Assembly: GCF_025352645.1 (NCBI RefSeq)
Contig: NZ_JANXSO010000037.1
Coordinates: 1 to 64,000, forward strand
DNA: 64,000 nucleotides
Source: Iodobacter sp.
GTDB taxonomy: Bacteria; Pseudomonadota; Gammaproteobacteria; Burkholderiales; Chitinibacteraceae
Direction: 5' to 3'
Shown here: one piece after another, positions 1 to 9,500 of the stretch
How positions within the stretch are numbered: position 1 is the first letter of the stretch
How the letters are laid out: every line of letters begins with the position of its first letter
Position numbers and translations under genes: made by a program
The notes under the pieces: model-generated
The model's input: the letters and a program-made list of their open reading frames with translations, nothing else
Databases searched by the model: none
What the model was told of the DNA's origin: nothing

Positions 1-139
1 GTCGCTATTTGGCAGAAATGCAGTATCGATTTAATCGGCGTTTTGATTTGTGCGCCCTAATTCCACGAATGCTACATGCATTACTCATAGCTAAGCCTTG
101 CCCGCGTGGGAGATTAACTGAGCAAGAGACATAATCAGG
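1..139 (+). mobile_element. 3' end of an IS1595-family-like transposase gene and IS terminus
   Basis: Codons 3-134 read in frame to a TAA stop and encode about 43 residues. They contain YRFNRRFDL, a phrase typical of the C-terminus of ISXO2/IS1595 DDE transposases, followed by a basic, Pro-rich tail. The last codons and stop lie in the sequence TGAGCAAGAGACATAATCAG at 119-138, which recurs near 40954, 42523 and 42653 and is probably the terminal inverted repeat. The body of the element lies outside the window. Family assignment comes from the motif alone. The element sits just upstream of the type I secretion operon, so it may have helped bring in or bound that region. Confidence 0.6.
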
Positions 140-247
140 TATTGTTTTGTTTGGGTATTGCATTACTTATAATTACCTATTACTTTCAAATTACTTGTTT
201 TGTTTTCAAATTTATTGATTTTAGTCTTTGTTTTTGTTTGTTTTAAA

Positions 248-276
248 TTGACCATTTTATTTTAAATACTTACTAT
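248..276 (+). promoter_or_regulatory. Sigma-70-type promoter of the type I secretion operon
   Basis: TTGACC at 248-253 and TACTAT at 271-276 are separated by exactly 17 bases, inside a strongly AT-rich 170-base stretch. The predicted transcript would start near 283, leaving a leader of about 25 bases before the adaptor gene's ATG at 308. I see no convincing Fur box, although the meningococcal frp genes are iron regulated. Confidence 0.55.
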
Positions 277-307
277 ATGCTTTTGAAATGCATGTAGTGA
301 AGTAAAG

Positions 308-1723
308 ATGAAATATCAAGTTGTCGGCGAATTACTTACGAAGTACCGACAAATTTTTGCTGCAGCGTGGCAAATCCGCAAGCAGCAAGATCTACCCCCT
401 AAAAGCGCTGACGAGCTTGCCTTTTTACCCGCCGCACTAGAGCTGCAAGAAAATCCCCCTCACCCCGCCGCCCGCATCACCCTTTGGGCTTTGCTCGCTT
501 TCATTCTGATTGCGCTTGCATGGGCCTGCCTTGGCAAGATTGATATTGTGGCCGTGGCACCTGGCAGATTGATTGTGTCTGATCGCAGCAAGACCATTCA
601 GCCCTTAGAGGCTGGGGTGGTGAAATCGATTCATGTGCAAGACGGGCAAACCGTGCAGGCGGGGCAGCTGTTGATCGAGCTGGATGCCACCGTTTCTGGC
701 GCAGAAAACACCAAGCAGCAAACCAATCTGCACGATGCAGAATTAAACGCGCTGCGCGCCAAAGCCTTGCTCGCCGCTTTAGATAGCGGGCAATTGCCTG
801 TTGTTAATCATGTGGCGGCGGGTAAGGAGCTGCAATCTTTGCAAGCCAGCCGTTTAGCCCTTAGTCAGTGGCAGGAATTGCAAGCCAAGCTATCTACCCT
901 AGATAGTGATACTTCACGCAAGCAGGCCGAGCGGGCTGGGGTGCAAGATCAGATCGCTAAGTTTGAGCAAACCTTACCGATTATTAAGCAGCGCGAAAAA
1001 GATTTTCAGGATTTAGCCCTGCAAAATTTTGTTTCCAAACACGGCGTGCTAGAGAAACAGCAGGCCAGAATAGAGGCCGAGCAAGATTTAGCCAACCAGC
1101 AGCATAAAAAATCAGAGCTAGACGCGGCTATTCGCGGCAATGCCCAGCAAAGAATCGCCATTCAGGCAGAGTTTCGCCGCACCCAACACGATCTGCTCAC
1201 CCAAGCCAGCGAGCAAGCCCGCTCGTTTACCCAAGACGTGGTTAAAACTGGGCAATTACAAAAACAAACCCGCCTAACCGCGCCCGTCGCCGGAATCGTG
1301 CAGCAACTGGCCGTACACACCGTAGGCGGCGTAGTCACCCCCGCGCAAGCCCTGTTGGTGATCGTGCCAAAAGATGAAGCCGTAGAGGCCGAAGTGGTAC
1401 TGGAAAACAAAGACATTGGCTTTGTCAATGCCGGGCAGGCCGCCGCTATTAAAATTGAAACCTTTAATTACACCAAATACGGCCTAATTGAAGGATTAGT
1501 GAGAAACGTCTCTTTTGATGCCGTGCCTGATGAAAAATTAGGATTGATTTATCAGGCCAGAATTAAATTACACAAAAATAAAATGAATATCGACGGTAAA
1601 TGGCTAAAGCTAGCACCGGGGATGGCGGTAACGGTAGAAATTAAAACGGGGCAGCGCAGAATTATTGAGTATTTCTTATCGCCACTAATGGCGCATGTTT
1701 CGGAAAGTACACGGGAGAGGTAA
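308..1723 (+). CDS. HlyD-family type I secretion membrane fusion protein
   Basis: This 471-residue periplasmic adaptor should link an inner-membrane ABC exporter to a TolC-like outer-membrane channel. It has a cytoplasmic N-terminus, one membrane segment at about 57-77, a first half of the lipoyl/barrel domain (GVVKSIHVQDGQTVQAGQ), a long Gln/Glu/Ala-rich coiled coil at about 115-300, the returning half (RLTAPVAGIVQQL) and a beta-barrel end closing with LSPLMAHVSESTRER. Length and layout match HlyD. It leads the operon, ahead of the lipoprotein copies, the RTX substrate and the ABC gene, so the usual B-then-D order is reversed. The last ~75 bases are repeated at 2609-2685 as part of a tandem duplication. 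No TolC gene is visible in the window. Confidence 0.9.
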   Translation: MKYQVVGELLTKYRQIFAAAWQIRKQQDLPPKSADELAFLPAALELQENPPHPAARITLWALLAFILIALAWACLGKIDIVAVAPGRLIVSDRSKTIQPLEAGVVKSIHVQDGQTVQAGQLLIELDATVSGAENTKQQTNLHDAELNALRAKALLAALDSGQLPVVNHVAAGKELQSLQASRLALSQWQELQAKLSTLDSDTSRKQAERAGVQDQIAKFEQTLPIIKQREKDFQDLALQNFVSKHGVLEKQQARIEAEQDLANQQHKKSELDAAIRGNAQQRIAIQAEFRRTQHDLLTQASEQARSFTQDVVKTGQLQKQTRLTAPVAGIVQQLAVHTVGGVVTPAQALLVIVPKDEAVEAEVVLENKDIGFVNAGQAAAIKIETFNYTKYGLIEGLVRNVSFDAVPDEKLGLIYQARIKLHKNKMNIDGKWLKLAPGMAVTVEIKTGQRRIIEYFLSPLMAHVSESTRER

Positions 1724-2607
1724 ATTTAATGGGGGCCCATTAACATAGCCTATTAGTGGGTTGTTTAATAATTAAAATCATAAGGTGTATTTTCTATGAA
1801 CAATTTTTTATTGAAAATAATGATAGTTATTCTTTCTATTAATATTTTATTGTTAAGTGTCGCTTGTCAGAAAAGAGAGACGAATATAAACGAAAAAAAA
1901 CCAATTAGGGATTGTTATAGCGAGGTAATGAATGATAGAAATAATTTAAGTAAATTTGTCACTGTTAATGGAAGAAAAATTGCACTGCCTACTGCGTATA
2001 TTCAGAGGATGTATTTTACAGCAGACTGTACAGTGGAAGAGATAGAAATGAATATTGCTTTGATTAATGGGGAGTTATCGCCATGGTATAAAATTGATGA
2101 CCCTATAAAAGAGATTGGAGGGGGGTAGTTGAATCCTCTCCAAATGCAACGATGTTGGTACGTTTTATGGAGGATTTACCTTGGTCAGTTGCGCTTGAAA
2201 AAGTATCAATAAAATGTGAGCCACGTATATTAATCCCAGAAAAAGGAATAGCGTATTTTAGCCGAAATGATTGTAAAAATTATAGTAATGCACTTCCACA
2301 GATTTCCGTTTTAGATGGCAATAATTACTATGTAAGTTTTTACTGTGATACCCCATCTGATAAAGAGGGGGGAGAGTTAACGACTATTGCACAACTTGAG
2401 AAATTTAATTTAGTAGGTGCAGATAATGGTTGTTATGGAAGAGGATTGTTTTACCCTGATATATCTATTAATTTTCTTATAATTAGAAATAAAGGAAAGC
2501 CACATATTGATGTGGATGTTGAAATGTTTAAACAATTAGCAATACTTTTGCGAAACGCGTATCAAAATTAAAGGAAATTAATTATGTCTTATCATTGTCG
2601 TGTTTAA
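1648..2607 (+). repeat. Tandem duplication, first unit (adaptor tail + lipoprotein + RTX head)
   Basis: The segment from the last codons of the adaptor gene, through the lipoprotein gene, to the first eight codons of the RTX gene is present twice in direct orientation (about 1648-2607 and 2608-3581). The offset is 963 bases at the adaptor tail and 974 at the lipoprotein stop. Between the units, ATGTCTTATCAT at 2584 is a vestigial RTX start that hits a TAA after seven codons. It is followed directly by a decayed adaptor tail. The spacer before each lipoprotein start is almost identical, so that part is either young or under constraint. Confidence 0.9.
1796..2571 (+). pseudogene. Frameshifted copy of the FrpD-like lipoprotein gene
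   Basis: Two abutting reading frames (1796-2128 and 2152-2571) align end to end with the intact 261-residue lipoprotein at 2760-3545. The break is at 2117-2124, where this copy reads GGA followed by a run of six G then TAG, while the intact copy reads GGAGGAGGTTTAG. One base is missing, and restoring it rejoins the frames. The N-terminal half retains the signal peptide and the lipobox Cys (LSVAC). The ribosome site AAGGTG lies eight bases before the ATG and is better than that of the second copy. It could be a true pseudogene, a sequencing error in the G run, or a slipping tract. The truncated product would be a 110-residue lipoprotein. Confidence 0.85.
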
Positions 2608-2700
2608 AAAATGGCAACGTAGGGTAATTGAGTATTTCTTATCGCCGCTTATCGCACATGTTTCAGAAAGTGCACGGGAGAGGTAAATTTAATGGGGGCC
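2608..2700 (+). pseudogene. Vestigial adaptor C-terminus between the duplicated lipoprotein genes
   Basis: After the vestigial RTX start, bases 2609-2685 encode RRVIEYFLSPLIAHVSESARER with a stop, nearly the same as the last residues of the HlyD-family adaptor at 1652-1723. It has no start codon and no other part of the adaptor, so it is a leftover of the tandem duplication, not a gene. The following TAAATTTAATGGGGGCCCAT spacer equals that after the real adaptor gene. Confidence 0.85.
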
Positions 2701-2759
2701 CATTAACATAGCCTATTAGTGGGTTGTTAAATAATTAAAAGCATAATGGTGTATTTTCT

Positions 2760-3545
2760 ATGGTCAATTCTTTATTAAAAATAATGATAGTTATTTTTTC
2801 TATTAGTGTTTTATTGTTAAGTGTCGCTTGTCAGAAAAGGGAGACGAATATAAACGAAAATAAAGCAACTAGGAATTGTTATAGCGAGGTAATGAATGAT
2901 AGAAATAATTTAAGTAAATTTACTACAGATAACGAAAGAAAAATGGCGTTACCGACTGCGTATATCCATAAGCTGCGTTTTACGGCGGATTGTAAGGTGG
3001 AAGAAGTGGAAATGAATATTTCTTTGATTAATGGGGAGTTATCGCCATGGTATAAAATTGATGACCCTATAAAAGAGATTGGAGGAGGTTTAGTTAATTC
3101 TTCTCCGAGTGCAGTAATGTTGGTACGTTTTATGCAAAACGTGCCAAAGTTAATTGATTTTGAAAAAAAAGAAATAAAATGTAAGCCGCGTTTGTTAATT
3201 CCAGAAAAAGGAGTGGCTTATTTTAGTGATGATGATTGCAAGCTGAGCTTTGAGTACGAAGTGCTTCAGTTTTATATTACAGATGTAAGTGAGAAAAAAT
3301 ACTTCGTAAATTATTATTGCAATGTTCCATCAAAAGAAGAAGGTGGTGATTTAACTACGATTGCACAACTTGAGAAGTTTAATTTAGTAGGTCCAGGTGA
3401 TCGTTGCTATGGAAGAGGATTGTTTTACCCTGATATCTCTATTAACTTTCTTTCCATACGTAACGAAGGGAAGCCGCATATTGATGTGGATGTTGAAATG
3501 TTTAAGCAATTAGCAATACTTTTGCGAAACGCGTATCAAAATTAA
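2760..3545 (+). CDS. Lipoprotein upstream of the RTX gene (FrpD-like by position)
   Basis: The protein has 261 residues with a lipoprotein signal peptide: a Lys-containing N-terminus, a hydrophobic stretch at about 8-23, and a lipobox ending LSVAC with Cys24. The mature part is charged, with several cysteines (CYSEV, FTADC, IKCKP, DDDCK, YYCNV, DRCYG), and I recognise no domain. Its place immediately before a FrpC-like self-processing RTX protein, and its size, match Neisseria meningitidis FrpD, an outer-membrane lipoprotein encoded upstream of FrpC that binds it tightly. The functional link is inference; I cannot show sequence homology. An extra T turns the first copy's AAGGTG ribosome site into AATGGTG here, so translation may be weaker. 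The stop is 12 bases before the RTX ATG, with GGAAA between. Confidence 0.75.
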   Translation: MVNSLLKIMIVIFSISVLLLSVACQKRETNINENKATRNCYSEVMNDRNNLSKFTTDNERKMALPTAYIHKLRFTADCKVEEVEMNISLINGELSPWYKIDDPIKEIGGGLVNSSPSAVMLVRFMQNVPKLIDFEKKEIKCKPRLLIPEKGVAYFSDDDCKLSFEYEVLQFYITDVSEKKYFVNYYCNVPSKEEGGDLTTIAQLEKFNLVGPGDRCYGRGLFYPDISINFLSIRNEGKPHIDVDVEMFKQLAILLRNAYQN

Positions 3546-3557
3546 AGGAAATTAATT

Positions 3558-6500
3558 ATGTCTTATCATTATCGCTTTTCAACTGCAGAGCAATCACGGT
3601 TGCTGGCGGCGATTGCGGCCTCTTCTGCCGATCAAGCTTCCCCTAAAAAAGCTTCGAGTGCTGGGAATTATGTGCCATTTTATACGGCATTGGCAGATAC
3701 ACTTGAAGGACGATTAAAAACGGGAGCGACGGAAGATGGGCGTTCTTTAACCACTGAAGAAAGTAAAGATTTAGCCAGTGCGGCATTGTGGACTAATGTT
3801 GCTATTTTGGCCAATGGCGGAAATGGGGCGCAATCGACATTTATTCGAGATTATACCAAGCGGCAGGGCGAGTTACGAGGCGTGCCAATTGATGATAGCA
3901 AAATGCAATTGGCATCCAATGGTGTGGCATTTAATTTGATTCACAATCTTAAAAATGAACCAACATTTCCTTGGTACTGCCCGAGTATTGATTCGATTGC
4001 ATCAGCAGATGCCTCATCAATTGGTGAAAATCTATTCTCAAGCTTAGGAAAAAAAGATACTGCGGTATCTCACAATAGTGCGTGGTCCGGTACGATTGGC
4101 TTTACCTTATTGGGGGGCAGCTCTCCTTATGAAACATGGCGCTTGGTTGGTGCGGGTGATTCAAAGGATCAAGAAAGTTTTAATACACTTGATGATTTTA
4201 AAAATATATTATTTGCTATTGATTCATATGACAAAGCACTTAAATCATCAACAATGACGGGAGCAGGTTCTTTTGTTGAGTTTTTAGCAAAATTGTCTAA
4301 TCCACTGTTTGCTCCATTTGTGAAAGTACCGGCAGATCTACGTTCACAGTATCAAATTGCATCTAGTAGTGGTGTTTATTTGCCCTTTATCCAAAATATA
4401 ATGAATGCCACTCCATTGGGGCCGATTGTTCGTGTTTTAATGGATCTAGGGTTGCCAGTGGCTTTGACTATGCTAAAGCAAACTTATAGTGGTGAAACAT
4501 TAAAAACGCCTATTGATGAAAAAAACTATCAAAGTAATTTAAAGCAATTTTTTAGCTACGCTAATATCACGGGAGAAAAACAACGTAGTCTTGGAATTGA
4601 GTGGTTGGGTGATAAAAAAGCTAATCAATTAGCTGCTTTAGCGAGTAGTGATAAAAAATATTTGAATGCTTTGGTTAACCTGAGTGCATTTAGTTTGGAT
4701 TTGCCTAATTATGATGGTCGTGATTTATCGCTGTATCAATCCAATACGAATGAAGGTAAATATACTGAACAGTATATTGCAGATCGTTCAGTAATGTTGG
4801 AAGGCATTATTTTTAATGCATTGCACAAACAAAATGCACCTATTTCTAAAACATTCTCCTTTACTGATCTAGCAACTGGGCAGCAATTATTAGCACCTGG
4901 GGTAATTAATCCATTAGCCATTTTTGGCCATGATGATCAGCAGGGCGACAAAATAACGGGTGGATCAAATAATGACCATCTATATGGTCTAGGTGGCAAC
5001 GATAATCTTATTGGAGGAAAAGGCGATGATTACATAGAAGGGAATGATGGCAGTGATATGCTAGATGGTGGCTATGGAAAAGACACTTTAATTGGCGGTA
5101 GTGGCAAAGATATTTATTACGCAGGGGCTGGCGATACGATTATTGAAACCGGCAAAGACAGTGAGATCTATCTTGGTGCCCAAAAAACACGCTTGGTTGG
5201 TGGGCTGCCGGTTCCTGGGGTAAAAGATGTGTGGCGTAGCGCTGATGGCGCATTTACATGGGTGCGCACTGCCCCAGATACTTTTTTAGTACGTGGGGCC
5301 GCAGGCACCATAACCATTAAAGATAGCTCGCAAATTGGTAAGGATGGAAGCTTGAATGTTTTAGGGCTTACGTTAATTGCTGAGGAGGATGGCCCTTCGT
5401 CTTCCCCGCCGCCGCCTGGTTCTGGTGGCCCCTTCGGTGGTGGTGTTGATCCATCTGTTTCTGGAGGATTTACGGGTGCAATGCGCTGGCAGCCGCGCCG
5501 TGATCCGCTGACGCTTGATCTAGATCGAGATGGTTTGGAAACGGTAGGAACAAAGGACGGAGTACTGTTTGACCATGATGGTGACGGCTTAAAAACGCAA
5601 TCGGGCTGGGTGAAACCCGATGATGGCTTTTTGGTGCGTGATTTAAATGGCAATAATGTCATTGATAATGGCAGCGAATTATTCGGGGATGCGACGCACA
5701 AGCAAGATGGTAGTTTGGCAAAAAATGGCTTTGATGCGCTGGCAGATTTGGATAGTAATAAAGATGGCAAGGTGGATATCAATGATGCCGCATTTGCATC
5801 GCTCAGAGTGTGGCGCGATATCAATGGCAATGGCCTCACGGATAGTGGTGAGCTGCTTACGCTGGAGCAAGTGGGTATTGCTAGCTTTAATACCAAGGAA
5901 AAAAGCCATAGTTTGATATTAGAAAATGGGAATCGCCTTGCAGATCTAGGTAGCTATACACGCACGGATGGCCAAACTGCGGTATTGGGTGAGGTTGGCG
6001 ATATGGCAGATATTGATTTAGCAGAAGACACGTTTCATCGTGAATTTACTGATCATCTTACTATTTCTGATGAAATTAAAGCACTGCCAGAAATGGCTGG
6101 ATCAGGAAAGGTCCGTGATTTGAGGGAGGCGGCTAGTCAGTCTGATTTATTAAAATCATTGCTTTCACAATATAGCAGTACAAATACAGGTGAAGATCGC
6201 TTCACTCTGATCGATAAAATGCTTGCAGCTTGGGCTGATACCTCTGGAATGGCTAAATCATTAGAGGAAAGAGCGAAGATTAGCTATAGTTCTGATTCTC
6301 AAGCATTTGCATTACCGAAGAGTAGCTATTATTTTGATTATCAAGCATTTGGTGATATTAAAAAACCTGTGGGCTCTACTAGCGCTCAAGATTCATTACG
6401 TTTTTCTGAAACAATTCAGTATTGGAATCAGAAGATGCATATTTTAGAGGCATTTAATGGCCGCTATTTTATGACTTTTCCTAATGAAAGAAAAACTACT

Positions 6501-9500
6501 GATCCTATTATACCAAGTGGAGCTGCATTATCTGGCGGTGGCGGTGGCGGTGGCGGCGGAAGTAGTGCGGCTAGCGCTCCACAAATCCCTACCTTGATTG
6601 TTAATTATAGCCAAGAGCAAATAAATCTTTTGAATCAGTCTTATTCTGATCTCAAAGATTCCGTTTATTCAGTGCTGGCCCTTCAAACAAATTTAAAGCC
6701 TTATCTTGATCTCATTGCTGTGAAAACTAACAGCGAGCTAGGCACTATTAACTTTGATTGCTCAGGAATATATAGTTTATTTGAGAAACAAATGAAGGAA
6801 AGCCCAAAACAAGCCTTAATAAATTTGATCGAGATAAATAAATATGCATCAAAAACACTCATGTTTACAGGGTTTGATGGTTTACATTTATTAGATTCTT
6901 ATCTAAACAGCCCTGAGTATAGCTCTGTAGTAACGGAAGTAATTTCATTATCAGGAATGCATAAAGTTGATGGGGTTTGGCAAGGTAGTAGTAGGTCGGA
7001 TTTTGTTTTTGGCGGTAATGATAGTGATCAGTTATTTGGTAAAGAGGGGGATGATTTTATAGTGGGTGGCGCAGGGAACGATGAGTTATATGGGGGTGAT
7101 GGGGATGATGTTTTAAGTGGTGGTAGTGGAAATGATTCACTGAATGGTGGTTCTGGTGCAGATATCTATTTTTTTGGTAGAGGAAGTGGGAAAGACATCA
7201 TTACTATGTCGTCCAATAGTATGGATATGGGGGCAGTTGATAGTATACAACTAGGCGAGGGCATTGTTGGCTCTGACTTAATTTTGAGACGCTATGGTGA
7301 ATTTAATCAATCATTGATAATTTATATTAAAGGCACTGATGATCAGTTGGTGATAGATTGGGCGTTTAGCAATAATCACACTACAGATCATGCAATGAGG
7401 TCAATTAAATTTTCGAATGGTACATATTGGAATATGTCCGCTATTAATGAGAAGGCAATCGAGCCTACAATTGAAGGCGATATTTTAATTGGTTATTCCA
7501 GTGATGATTTAATTTATGGCGGTGATGGAAATGATTCTTTAAGTGGAAATGGTGGTAATGATATTCTGGATGGTGGTGCTGGCAATGATAAATTAGCTGG
7601 GGGTGCTGGAAATGATGTTTATTTTTTTGGTAGGGGCTATGGGGTCGACTCTGTTTTAGATTCATATGATGGTTCAGATAGTTCAGGTAACGATAATACT
7701 ATTCAATTTGGCGCCGGAATTATTACTTCGGATTTGATTATAAGTCGAATAAATTCAGATCTTATTCTGAACTTAAAAGGGACTAACGATCAGTTATGTA
7801 TCAACGGCTATTTTGACTTGTTCCGATATGATTATAGCAAAATGGTTTTTAAGCTTGCTGATGGAATAGAGTTGGATGGTGAGTACATTAAAGCCCAAGC
7901 TTTATTGGGGACTGCCGAGCGTGATGTCCTAATTGGATATGATTCAAACGACACTATAAATGGTCAGGGAGGGGATGATCTTATTGCTGGGGTGGGAGGC
8001 GATGATATTTTAGATGGTGGTGATGGGGATGATATTTTAAATGGTGGTGATGGGAATGATATTTTAAATGGTGGTGATGGGAAGGATTCTTTAAGGGGGA
8101 ATGAGGGAGATGATTACCTCTCTGGTGGCGAAGGAGATGATGATATATCTGCTGATGCAGGAGATGACACACTAAATGGAGGGGAAGGAAATGATTATTT
8201 AGTTGGTGGAGAGGGTAATGATACTTTAGATGGTGGTGCAGGCAATGATCGGCTATTTGGGGGGGCTGGTAAGGATATCTATTTATTTGGTAGAGGAGCG
8301 GGGCAGGATCGTATCGGTGCTTCTGATATTAGGAATGAAGTTCATGAACGTAATGGGGATGTTGTTTTATTTGGGGAGGGAATTAAGAAAGAAGATGTCA
8401 CATTCCGTCGCAACTGGAATGACCTTCAGTTGAAAATAAATGCTTCCGATGATGTACTAGTTATCGAAAAATATTTTTATACAGATGGCACCTCGGATGT
8501 GACTCCATGCTTTATACAGTTTGCTGATGGTGATGTATTAGATCTTAGTATTGTTGCTGCCAAAGTGCGTTTACCTTCTAGTGAGGATGACTTTTTACTT
8601 CTTGATGCAGCTAATGATTTGATTAATGGTGGTGATGGACGTGATGATATATATGGGGCTGGTGGAAATGATGTACTTTTGGGGGGGAATGGCTTAGATC
8701 GTTTGTATGGGGAGGATGGTGATGACCTACTTGATGGTGGGACGGGGGATGATCAGCTAGAGGGGGGTGAGGGGAGTGATCGTCTTTATGGTGGTGAAGA
8801 TGATGACTTGCTTCATGGTGGAATGGGAGATGATTATCTAGAGGGTGGTGACGGGCATGATCGACTTTATGGTGATGGTGGTGATGATGTATTGGATGGT
8901 GGAAATAATAATGCATACAGTGTGGATCTTATGGATGGGGGGGACGGCGCTGATACCTATCTGTTTGCGAAAGGATTTGGGCGTGACGTCATACAGAATG
9001 AAGATAATGATGCAATAGGCAGCAAAGCTGATCGAATTGTTTTTGGTATTGGCATTGTTCCTGAGGATGTTGTTTTTAAAAAAGAATATGGGAATTTATA
9101 TATTTCATTTGATGGTAGTGACGATTCATTAATTGTTAATGATTATTTTAAAGTAAAGAATGGCATGAACGTTGGCATTGCTAATATTGAATTTTATAAT
9201 GGAACAATATGGGGTTTTGTTGAGGTTGATGGAAGAATTCCTATCCCCTCTCCTGATGTTAAAATAGATAAATCATCTTCGTATGTTGATAATATTATTA
9301 ATGGCGGGATTGGCAATGATATTCTTATCGGAGGTTATGGTAATGATGTTTTAAGCGGAGGTATAGGGAACGATGATTTAGAAGGGGGCGCTGGTAATGA
9401 TGTTTTAGATGGGGGGGCGGGAAATGATGCCCTTGATGGAGGTGTGGGTTTTGATACGTATCTTTTTGGAAGAGGGGCTGGCAACGATACGATTAATGTT

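Noticed and set aside
139-307. Fur box ahead of the RTX operon
   Set aside because: The region is AT-rich, but no 19-base GATAATGATAATCATTATC-like match is convincing.
5168-5896. 242-codon minus-strand frame opposite the self-processing module
   Set aside because: Low-complexity Ser/Pro translation of the opposite strand of a clear coding region.
8623-8916. His-rich minus-strand frame opposite the RTX repeats
   Set aside because: It is the shadow of Gly-Asp codon repeats; similar His-rich frames occur along the whole repeat region and have no start signals.
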